Below, one piece after another: positions 1-7,538 of a stretch of 7,538 nucleotides of DNA. The DNA is from Streptosporangiaceae bacterium (GTDB lineage Bacteria; Actinomycetota; Actinomycetes; Streptosporangiales; Streptosporangiaceae): positions 1-7,538 of the forward strand of contig JASIBJ010000777.1 in assembly GCA_030045215.1 (NCBI GenBank), written 5' to 3'. The notes beneath the pieces are model-generated. The model was not told where the DNA came from and did no database searches. It was given only the letters and a program-made list of their open reading frames with translations. The position numbers were made by a program, and so were the translations under genes. The stretch's first letter is position 1. Every line of letters begins with the position of its first letter.

Positions 1-52
1 ACCGGCGTGGGCGGCTGGCGCGGCCACGCGGCGGGAGGGCCCGAGCCGCTAG
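1..52 (+). CDS. Possible C-terminal end of an upstream gene (unidentified)
   Basis: Read in frame 2, the first bases are open and end at a TAG at 50-52, giving the residues PAWAAGAATRREGPSR. This would place the stop 10 bases before the recF start, a spacing normal for an operon. In actinomycetes the gene before recF is usually gnd (6-phosphogluconate dehydrogenase) or dnaN, but the 16 visible residues do not match an ending I recognise for either. Frame 1 is also open here, until a TGA at 70-72, and frame 3 is open into recF. The call is therefore tentative and rests only on position. Confidence 0.22.
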   Translation, partial: PAWAAGAATRREGPSR

Positions 53-62
53 TGTCGGCGGC

Positions 63-1202
63 GTGCACCTGACCCGGCTTGCGCTCACGGACTTCCGCAG
101 CTACGCGGCCGCGGACGTGATGCTCGCGCCGGGCGTGACGACGTTCACGGGTGCGAACGGCCAGGGCAAGACGAATCTGGTCGAGGCGGCTTGCTACGCC
201 GCGACGTTCGCCAGTCACCGGGTTGCCTCCGACGCGCCGCTGATCAGGCAGGGCGCGGAACGGGCCATACTGCGGGCCGGAATAAGGTCGTCGGGCCGAG
301 ACAGCCTGCTGGAGATCGAGATCAACGCGGGCCGGGCCAACCGGGTGCGCCTCAACCGGACGCCGGTGTCGCGGCCGCGTGAAGCGCTTGGCGTGCTGCG
401 CTGCGTCCTGTTCGCCCCCGAGGACCTGGCCATCGTGAAGGGCGACCCGGAACAGCGGCGCCGTTATCTTGACGACCTGCTCGTGGTGAGCCGGCCGCGG
501 CTTGCCGGGGTGAGGGCCGACTACGAGCGGGTGTTGCGGCAGCGGACCGCGCTGCTGAAGTCGGGCAAGGGGCGAGGAGTGCCGCCAAGTGCGATGGAGG
601 TGTGGGATGACCACCTCGTCGCGGCCGGCGCGGAGCTGACCGCAGCCAGGCTGCGCTTGATCGCGGAAATACAGTCCCTGGTCGGCCGGTGTTACAGCGC
701 GGTCTCAGGAACCGAGCGGGACACCGTCATGCGGTACCGGCTTTCGGCGGTCCGGCAGGCCGAGAGCACTCTGGTTGGTCCCGATGACGAGCCGGACGCC
801 GAGCCGGCCAAGCTGGCCGGATTGCTGCGGGAAGCGCTGGCAGCCCGCCGCCGGGCCGAGCTGGAGCGGGGCGTGTGCCTGGTCGGGCCGCACCGAGACG
901 AGCTCGAGCTCCAGATCGGTGGCCTGCCCTCGCGCGGCTACGCCAGCCACGGCGAGTCCTGGTCGCTGGCGCTGGCGCTGCGCCTGGCGGCCTATCAGCT
1001 GCTCAGGGCGGCTGGCGAGGACCCCGTGCTGGTGCTGGACGACGTGTTCGCCGAGTTGGACTCCGACCGGCGGAGTCGGCTGGCCCAGCTCGTCGGGGAC
1101 GCCGAGCAGGTTCTGGTTACCGCGGCGGTGCCCGAGGACGTTCCGGCGAGCCTGGCAGGCGCCAGATACACGGTCGCGGGAGGAGTGATTGCCAGTGGCT
1201 GA
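63..1202 (+). CDS. recF: DNA replication and repair protein RecF
   Basis: RecF is a cytoplasmic SMC/ABC-like ATPase that binds gapped DNA and, with RecO and RecR, helps load RecA at single-strand gaps and stalled forks. The 379-residue product has the normal family length. The Walker A loop is GANGQGKT at residues 30-37. The VGPHRDE motif lies at 274-280, the ABC signature region ASHGESWSLA at 294-303, and Walker B VLVLDD at 322-327, followed by the D-loop ELD at 331-333. The GTG at 63 is chosen because the start MHLTRLALTDFRSY matches the family N-terminus; the frame is open upstream, but that translation is arginine-rich and unlike RecF. No good Shine-Dalgarno is close: GGGAGGG at 33-39 is about 23 bases away, so translation may depend on coupling to an upstream gene. 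The 3' end overlaps dciA. All motifs are intact. Confidence 0.96.
   Translation: MHLTRLALTDFRSYAAADVMLAPGVTTFTGANGQGKTNLVEAACYAATFASHRVASDAPLIRQGAERAILRAGIRSSGRDSLLEIEINAGRANRVRLNRTPVSRPREALGVLRCVLFAPEDLAIVKGDPEQRRRYLDDLLVVSRPRLAGVRADYERVLRQRTALLKSGKGRGVPPSAMEVWDDHLVAAGAELTAARLRLIAEIQSLVGRCYSAVSGTERDTVMRYRLSAVRQAESTLVGPDDEPDAEPAKLAGLLREALAARRRAELERGVCLVGPHRDELELQIGGLPSRGYASHGESWSLALALRLAAYQLLRAAGEDPVLVLDDVFAELDSDRRSRLAQLVGDAEQVLVTAAVPEDVPASLAGARYTVAGGVIASG
1178..1185 (+). promoter_or_regulatory. Ribosome binding site deciding the dciA start
   Basis: GGGAGGAG lies inside the end of recF. It is 9 bases before the GTG at 1195 but only 3 bases before the in-frame TTG at 1189, so the GTG is the better start. 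Confidence 0.75.
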
Positions 1203-1922
1203 GCACGACGCCGAGCACAGCTCTGACCACGACGGCAGTCGGGGCAAGGCCGGAGGCCATGAACCAGTCGCCGCCGACCGGGATGGGCATAGCGGCCGGA
1301 ACCGGGATGGGTTCAGTGGCGGCGACCGGGATCGCCTCGGTTTGGCGCAGGAGGCACTGGCCGCCGCGCGAGCCCAGGCCCAGGCCAAGGGCCTGCGGCC
1401 AGCCGGATCGAGGCCGCGCCAGCCTGTGGAAACAGGCCAGCAGCCTGTGGATGACTCATCGGCGGCGGACGCAGACCGGCCTGACCGGGGCGTCTTTGGC
1501 AACCAGGATGGCCTCGATGGCCCGCGAAGCGGGACACGGCGACGCGAGCCGTTGCGCCGCGTCAGGCGCGATGATCCCCAGCCACTCGGGGCCGCCATCG
1601 AGGGCCTGCTCGACAGCGAAGGCTGGACCATGGCGGCTGCCACTGGGTCCGTTTTCGGACGGTGGGCGCAGATCGTCGGTCCCGAGCTCGCCGACCACAC
1701 CCAGCCCGAGGCGCTGCGCGACGGGGAACTGACCGTCGCTGCGGACTCCACGGCCTGGGCGACCCAGTTGCGCCTGCTCGCGGCCCAGTTGGTGCGGCGA
1801 CTCAACGCCGAATTGGGGCCAGGATCGGTCCAGCGGGTCAAGGTCCGCGGCCCGGTCACCACCACTCGCCGACCGGGCGAATGGCGCGTCCGCGGCAGTC
1901 GCGGGCCGCGTGACACGTACGG

Positions 1923-1926
<4 letters not shown>
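1195..1926 (+). CDS. dciA: DUF721 / DciA-family replicative helicase loader protein
   Basis: DciA proteins carry the DUF721 domain and help load or activate the replicative helicase DnaB; the mycobacterial homologue Rv0004 sits at the same locus. The product is 243 residues from the GTG at 1195, longer than Rv0004 (187 residues by memory). Order of parts: an acidic, Gly/His-rich low-complexity N-terminus with a 24-bp repeat (about residues 28-47); an alanine-rich helix LAQEALAAARAQAQAKG (about 50-66) typical of actinobacterial members; a variable linker with two QPV motifs; then RDDPQPLG and the DUF721 fold at about 130-220. That fold includes RWAQIVGP (tryptophan 157) and STAWATQLR (tryptophan 188), the family's most conserved segment. 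The C-terminus GPRDTYG is also characteristic. The gene overlaps recF by 8 bases. A TTG at 1189 would add two residues but is too close to the ribosome site. The domain call is firm; the helicase-loader role is from family knowledge. Confidence 0.9.
1276..1335 (+). repeat. Degenerate 24-bp tandem repeat in the 5' part of dciA
   Basis: ACCGGGAT recurs at 1277, 1301 and 1325, exactly 24 bases apart; the first two copies extend to ACCGGGATGGG. In frame this gives two and a half 8-residue units of the form (D/N)-R-D-G-(H/F)-S-G-(R/G). It lies in the low-complexity N-terminus, outside the DUF721 domain, and keeps the reading frame. Confidence 0.75.
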
Positions 1927-3976
<2,050 letters not shown>

Positions 3977-3999
3977 GGCGGAACTAGGGGTGACCGCGA

Positions 4000-4069
4000 C
4001 CGGTGCAGTCTGCCGGGCGCATCTCTCCAGGGGTGCCGCAGAGGTGGCGCCCGGCGGTGACTGACCCGG
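4000..4069 (+). promoter_or_regulatory. Long imperfect hairpin between gyrB and gyrA
   Basis: The gap can fold into one 70-base hairpin of 26 base pairs by hand pairing: 4000-4004 with 4064-4069, CAGTC 4006-4010 with GACTG 4059-4063, T4011 with G4056, a perfect 9-bp core GCCGGGCGC 4012-4020 with GCGCCCGGC 4047-4055, and 4021-4026 with 4040-4045 around a 13-base loop. Only small bulges interrupt it (C4067, G4005, 4057-4058, G4046). No T-run follows, so it is not a standard terminator. It ends 23 bases before the gyrA ribosome site. It could be an attenuator, an RNA-processing site or a stabiliser; folding energy was not computed. Confidence 0.55.
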
Positions 4070-4092
4070 CAGTGGCGGGCCGCCAGGGCATG

Positions 4093-4100
4093 AAGGAGGA
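4093..4100 (+). promoter_or_regulatory. Ribosome binding site of gyrA
   Basis: AAGGAGGA lies 8 bases before the GTG at 4109 and selects it over the out-of-frame GTG at 4102 and ATG at 4090. Confidence 0.85.
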
Positions 4101-4108
4101 CGTGGCAA

Positions 4109-6706
4109 GTGCCTGACGTGGAAGCGCCAGCTGGGGGGCAGGGCCGTACCGAGCCGGTCGACATCCAGGTCGAGATGCAGCGCAGCTTCCTCGACTACGC
4201 GATGTCGGTCATCGTCGGCCGCGCTCTGCCGGATGTGCGGGACGGGCTCAAGCCCGTGCACATCCGGATCCTGTATGCGATGTATGACGGCGGGTACCGG
4301 CCCGATCGCGGCTACAACAAGTGTGCCCGCGTCATCGGCGAGGTGATGGGCAACTACCACCCGCACGGCGACTCGGCCATCTACGACACGCTCGTCCGGC
4401 TGGCCCAGGACTGGGCCATGCGGATGCCGCTGGTCGACGGCCAGGGCAACTTCGGATCTCCCGGCAACGACCCGGCCGCGGCGATGCGGTACACCGAGTG
4501 CCGGCTCGCCCCGCTGGCGATGGAGATGCTGCGGGACATCGACAAGGAGACCGTCGACTTCCGGCCCAACTACGACGGTCGCTCGGCTGAGCCCGTGGTC
4601 CTGCCTGCCCGGTTCCCCAACCTCCTGGTGAACGGCTCGGAGGGGATCGCGGTGGCGATGGCTACCAAGATCCCGCCGCACAACCTGCGCGAGGTCTCCG
4701 CCGGCGCCCAGTGGTACCTGGAGAACTTCGAGGCCACCGACGACGAGCTGCTCGCCGCGCTGCTTGAGCGAATCCAGGGCCCGGACTTCCCGACCGCAGC
4801 CCAGATCGTGGGCCGCCGGGGCATCCAGGACGCCTACCGCACCGGCCGCGGCTCGATCACGATGCGCGCCGTGGTCGAGGTCGAGGAGGACGCCAGGGGC
4901 CGGACCTTGCTGGTCGCCACCCAGCTCCCGTTCCAGGTGAACCCCGACAACCTCGCGAAGAACATCGCCGATCTGGCCAACGACGGCCGGATTCCCGGGA
5001 TCGCCGACGTCCAGGACGAGAGCAGCGCCCGGCAGGGGCGGCGCCTGGTGATCGTGCTCAAGCGCGACGCGGTCGCCAAGGTCGTGCTGAACAACCTGTA
5101 CAAGCACACCCAGCTCCAGGACACGTTCGGGGCCAACATGGTGGCGCTGGTCGACGGCGTGCCGCGGACCCTCCGGCTGGACCAGATGATCCGGCACTGG
5201 GTCCACCACCAGATTGAGGTCATCGTCCGGCGGACGAGGTTCCTGCTCAGGAAGGCCGAGGAGCGGGCGCACATCCTGCGCGCGCTGCTGAAGGCCATCG
5301 ATCAGATCGACGCGGTCATCGCGCTCATCAGGGCGAGCGAGTCGGCTAACGCCGCCCGGGTGGGCCTGATGGAGCTACTCGAGATCGACGAGGTCCAGGC
5401 GACCGCGATCCTCGACATGCAACTGCGCCGGCTGGCGGCGCTGGAGCGGCAGGCTCTGACCGATGAGTACGAGAAGCTCATGGAGGAGATCGCCGAGTAC
5501 GAGGCGATCCTGGCCTCGCCTGACCGGCAACGCCACGTGGTCAGCACCGAGCTGGCCGAGATCACCGAGAAGTACGGGGACGACCGGCGGACCGAGATCG
5601 TGTCCTACGACGGCGACATGTCGGTCGAGGACCTCATCGCCGAGGAAGACGTCGTCGTCACCATCACCCACGGCGGCTATGCCAAGCGGACCAAGATCGA
5701 CCTGTACCGGGCCCAGCGGCGCGGCGGGAAGGGCGTCCGCGGTGCCCAGCTGCGCACCGACGACATCGTCGATCACTTCTTCGTGACCAGCACCCACCAC
5801 TGGATCTTGTTCTTCACGAATAAGGGCCGGGTGTACCGCGCGAAGGCCTATGAGCTGCCCGATGCCGCCCGTGATGCCCGCGGCCAGCATGTGGCGAACC
5901 TGCTTGCGTTCCAGCCCGACGAGCACATCGCCGAGGTGCTCGCACTGCGTGACTACAACGTTGCGCCCTACCTGGTGCTCGCTACCTCATCCGGCCTGGT
6001 CAAGAAGTCTCGGCTGACCGACTTCGACTCGCCCCGCTCCGGCGGCATCATCGCGATCAACCTGCGCGATGATGACGAGGTCATTGCGGCCCGGCTGGTG
6101 TCGCCGGATCAGGACCTGCTGCTGGTCAGCAAGAACGCCCAGGCGATCAGGTTCCGGGCTAGCGACGAAGTTCTGCGGCCGATGGGCCGGGCGACGTCCG
6201 GGGTGATCGGGATGCGGTTCACCGAGGGTGACCGCCTGCTCGGCATGTACGTGGTCGCGGAGGGCGCGGACGTGCTGGTCGCCACCGGCGGTGGTTACGC
6301 CAAGCGGACACCCGCCGACCAGTACCCGGTCCAGGGCCGTGGTGGCCTGGGCGTCGTCACCGCCAGGATTGTTGACGCCAGGGGCGAGCTGATCGGCGCT
6401 CTCATGGTTCACCCGGAGGATGAGGTGTTCGCGATTACCTCGGCCGGAGGTGTGATCAGAACTGCTGCGGCCGAGATCAAGATTTCCGGACGGCAGACGA
6501 TGGGCGTCCGGCTGGTGAACCTGGGCGAGGGTCAGAGCCTGGTTGCAATTGCGCGGAACGCGGAGGCAACCGGCAGCGCGGCCGTCATCGACGCTGACGC
6601 GGTCGACGCTGACGCGGTCGGGGCCCCCGATCCGGCGGATGCCGACGACAGCGGAGCCGAGCCCGTTTCGGGGGCGGATCCAGACGGCAGCGGGACTACC
6701 GAGTGA
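4109..6706 (+). CDS. gyrA: DNA gyrase subunit A
   Basis: GyrA cuts and rejoins the gate DNA segment and wraps DNA in the A2B2 gyrase complex. The product is 865 residues. The winged-helix breakage domain has the catalytic tyrosine at 128, in RYTECR. The quinolone-determining loop [10 protein letters not shown] (84-93) carries Ser89 and Asp93, equivalent to Escherichia coli Ser83 and Asp87, so these positions are the susceptible type. The coiled-coil and C-gate region spans roughly 365-490. The C-terminal beta-pinwheel, about 505-820, begins with a canonical GyrA-box QRRGGKG at 536-542. A second box, QGRGGLG, lies at 742-748, where Mycobacterium tuberculosis has a lysine in place of the leucine. 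The last 45 residues form an Asp/Ala/Gly-rich tail with 12 acidic and no basic residues, partly built from a 15-bp duplication. The GTG start is fixed by an ideal ribosome site. No promoter is evident in the gap, so co-transcription with gyrB is likely. Confidence 0.98.
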   Translation: MPDVEAPAGGQGRTEPVDIQVEMQRSFLDYAMSVIVGRALPDVRDGLKPVHIRILYAMYDGGYRPDRGYNKCARVIGEVMGNYHPHGDSAIYDTLVRLAQDWAMRMPLVDGQGNFGSPGNDPAAAMRYTECRLAPLAMEMLRDIDKETVDFRPNYDGRSAEPVVLPARFPNLLVNGSEGIAVAMATKIPPHNLREVSAGAQWYLENFEATDDELLAALLERIQGPDFPTAAQIVGRRGIQDAYRTGRGSITMRAVVEVEEDARGRTLLVATQLPFQVNPDNLAKNIADLANDGRIPGIADVQDESSARQGRRLVIVLKRDAVAKVVLNNLYKHTQLQDTFGANMVALVDGVPRTLRLDQMIRHWVHHQIEVIVRRTRFLLRKAEERAHILRALLKAIDQIDAVIALIRASESANAARVGLMELLEIDEVQATAILDMQLRRLAALERQALTDEYEKLMEEIAEYEAILASPDRQRHVVSTELAEITEKYGDDRRTEIVSYDGDMSVEDLIAEEDVVVTITHGGYAKRTKIDLYRAQRRGGKGVRGAQLRTDDIVDHFFVTSTHHWILFFTNKGRVYRAKAYELPDAARDARGQHVANLLAFQPDEHIAEVLALRDYNVAPYLVLATSSGLVKKSRLTDFDSPRSGGIIAINLRDDDEVIAARLVSPDQDLLLVSKNAQAIRFRASDEVLRPMGRATSGVIGMRFTEGDRLLGMYVVAEGADVLVATGGGYAKRTPADQYPVQGRGGLGVVTARIVDARGELIGALMVHPEDEVFAITSAGGVIRTAAAEIKISGRQTMGVRLVNLGEGQSLVAIARNAEATGSAAVIDADAVDADAVGAPDPADADDSGAEPVSGADPDGSGTTE
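6588..6620 (+). repeat. 15-bp tandem duplication in the gyrA tail
   Basis: TCGACGCTGACGCGG occurs at 6588-6602 and again, identically, at 6603-6617, followed by the first 3 bases of a third copy. It keeps the frame and encodes the repeated DADAV of the acidic tail. Perfect identity suggests a recent slippage event. Confidence 0.85.
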
Positions 6707-6711
6707 GCCTA

Positions 6712-6726
6712 CGGTCGCCGCGACCG
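6712..6726 (+). terminator. Small GC-rich hairpin just after gyrA
   Basis: CGGTCG at 6712-6717 pairs with CGACCG at 6721-6726 around a CCG loop, beginning 6 bases past the gyrA stop. There is no following T-run, so it would be a weak or non-canonical terminator at best; many actinomycete 3' ends lack T-runs. It may be only an incidental palindrome. Confidence 0.3.
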
Positions 6727-6789
6727 GCGTCCGACACGCAACCGTCCATTCCGATCTTGCCTGGTAGCTGGCCCTCTGAACCGTGTATC

Positions 6790-6811
6790 GTGCGGGACAG
6801 TACTACCGCAC
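6790..6811. promoter_or_regulatory. Inverted repeat GTGCGG/CCGCAC upstream of the DUF3566 gene
   Basis: GTGCGG at 6790-6795 and CCGCAC at 6806-6811 are perfect 6-bp arms around a 10-base, AT-richer spacer that contains the palindrome AGTACT (6799-6804). The inner GTGCG/CGCAC arms are shared with the inverted repeat around the gyrB -10, although the spacing differs (22 against 28 bases overall). It could be an operator or a chance palindrome. Confidence 0.35.
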
Positions 6812-6954
6812 AAAGCACATATGTTCCGGGGGCACGCGGAGCCAGGCAACGATCGGCCGTTCTCGGGCGTCATTAGAAGTGCCGTGAAAGATGATCTGGT
6901 TCGAGCGAATCAGACTGGACTGACTGGGGATAACCTCTTGTCAGGAATCGGTAC

Positions 6955-6963
6955 GGAGGAGGA
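6955..6963 (+). promoter_or_regulatory. Ribosome binding site of the DUF3566 gene
   Basis: GGAGGAGGA lies 5 bases (counted from its GGAGGAGG core) before the GTG at 6968. It is the strongest ribosome site in the gap and the reason for choosing that start. Confidence 0.7.
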
Positions 6964-6967
6964 CGGG

Positions 6968-7538
6968 GTGGACAACCAGGTCGAGACGCCGACATGGGCA
7001 GCCGACGGGGGGTCCGATGGTGCGGCTCAGGACCAGAAGGCTGACGACACCCAGTCCCCGTCCGCAGACTCCGCTGACGGCGGGCCGAAGCCGGAGGCCG
7101 CCCCTCCGCGCGCCGACCAGCCAAAGGCTCCCAAGTCCACTGGTATGTCCACAATCACCCCCGGCAACGCGGCACCGTGGCGCGCCCCGGCTGGCGGGCT
7201 GAACCCGGCCGCCGCTCCTCCACTGCCAAGCGAGGGCCTCCAGCGTGACCCCGCGCACACTGCCACGCCGGAAGCTCCGGCAGCGCCCGGACCTACCCAG
7301 ACAAGCCCGCTCCCGGCCACGGTCGGCGCGGCGGCGGGAGCCGCTCGAGGGTTGGCGTCACGGGTGTCATCACCGTTCTCTGGCCTGACGAAGCCCAGGC
7401 CAAAGCCGAAGACCAAGAAGCCGGTCGGGTCAGGCCTGCCCCCGCGCTCGCAGCCCTGGCCGCCGCAGGCCAAGGTCACGACGGCTCAGCAGGACGGAGC
7501 GCAGGCACGCAGCGCTCAGCTGCAGATCCAACGCCTCG
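6968..7538 (+). CDS. DUF3566 family membrane protein, N-terminal part (runs off window)
   Basis: An open frame of 190 codons continues past the right edge without a stop. The visible part is a long disordered region rich in Ala, Pro, Gly, Ser and Thr. Acidic residues cluster early (residues 1-50), and a basic patch PRPKPKTKKP lies at 143-152. No membrane segment or catalytic motif is visible yet. The last residues, RSAQLQIQRL, resemble the point where the DUF3566 membrane domain usually begins, just before its first transmembrane helix. Position directly after gyrA is where actinomycetes keep this gene (Rv0007 in Mycobacterium tuberculosis). The start is GTG 6968 on the strength of its ribosome site. 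In-frame TTG 6938 and GTG 6884 would lengthen it by 10 or 28 residues, and the former gives the plausible beginning MSGIGTEEDG. The family call rests mainly on gene order and composition because the domain itself is cut off. Confidence 0.72.
   Translation, partial: MDNQVETPTWAADGGSDGAAQDQKADDTQSPSADSADGGPKPEAAPPRADQPKAPKSTGMSTITPGNAAPWRAPAGGLNPAAAPPLPSEGLQRDPAHTATPEAPAAPGPTQTSPLPATVGAAAGAARGLASRVSSPFSGLTKPRPKPKTKKPVGSGLPPRSQPWPPQAKVTTAQQDGAQARSAQLQIQRL

Larger units (their letters stand above)
6707..6967 (+). other. Non-coding gap between gyrA and the DUF3566 gene
   Basis: I find no convincing gene or RNA here. The gap is less GC-rich than the coding sequence around it (for example GCACATATGTTCC at 6815-6827), as expected for a promoter region. 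Weak promoter-like pairs can be drawn: CTGAAC 6776-6781 with TACTAC 6801-6806, or GGGACA 6794-6799 with TATGTT 6820-6825. None has a good score and spacing together. Part of the 3' end could instead be coding if the next gene starts earlier, at TTG 6938 or GTG 6884. Confidence 0.5.

Noticed and set aside
900..911. 12-bp perfect palindrome GAGCTCGAGCTC in recF
   Set aside because: It is explained by codons for Glu-Leu-Glu-Leu; no reason to assign a regulatory role.
4090..4116. Tiny leader ORF (ATG AAG GAG GAC ..., 8 codons) overlapping the gyrA start
   Set aside because: Its codons are the gyrA ribosome site itself and it has no ribosome site of its own.
4351..4390. Possible quinolone-resistance substitutions in the GyrA determining loop
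   Set aside because: The key positions are Ser89 (TCG) and Asp93 (GAC), the ordinary susceptible-type residues.
6899..6904. GTTCGA, half of an actinobacterial LexA (SOS) box
   Set aside because: The partner half at the required 4-base spacing is missing.
7027..7479. 150-codon minus-strand open frame opposite the DUF3566 gene
   Set aside because: Gly/Ala-rich complement of a Pro/Ala-rich coding region; the + strand frame has the ribosome site and the expected gene order.

Overview
This is a core chromosomal window from a GC-rich actinomycete (Actinomycetota). Evidence: strong G/C bias at third codon positions, GTG/TTG starts behind near-perfect Shine-Dalgarno sequences, and a gene order (recF - DUF721/dciA - gyrB - gyrA - DUF3566 protein, all on the + strand) that is the classic block just downstream of dnaA-dnaN at the origin in streptomycetes, mycobacteria, Frankia and relatives. 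I cannot resolve the genus. Protein features fit the group: GyrB lacks the large insertion seen in enterobacterial GyrB, and GyrA carries both the canonical GyrA-box and the second actinobacterial box position.

Layout. Bases 1-62 hold the possible last codons of an unidentified upstream gene and a short spacer. recF (63-1202) overlaps the helicase-loader gene dciA (1195-1926), so the two are probably translationally coupled. A short AT-richer gap (1927-2035) holds a good -10 box enclosed by a perfect inverted repeat, then the leader of gyrB (2036-3976). The 132-base gyrB-gyrA gap holds a long imperfect hairpin (4000-4069). gyrA (4109-6706) ends in an acidic, repeat-encoded tail. A 261-base gap (6707-6967) has a small hairpin and another inverted repeat, and leads into the truncated 5' part of a DUF3566 membrane-protein gene (6968 to the window end).

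How the genes work together: RecF handles gap repair and recombination at stalled forks, DciA assists loading of the replicative helicase DnaB, and GyrA2GyrB2 removes positive supercoils ahead of the fork. The DUF3566 protein is a predicted membrane protein that habitually follows gyrA in this phylum; its function is not established from sequence.

The window is mostly ordinary housekeeping DNA. I see no mobile element, CRISPR, phage gene, RNA gene or novel multi-gene system. The items worth a second look are regulatory and structural: the inverted repeat around the gyrB -10, a related GTGCG/CGCAC repeat before the DUF3566 gene, the long gyrB-gyrA hairpin, the 15-bp duplication in the GyrA tail, the variant second GyrA-box, and the repeat-bearing N-terminus of DciA.
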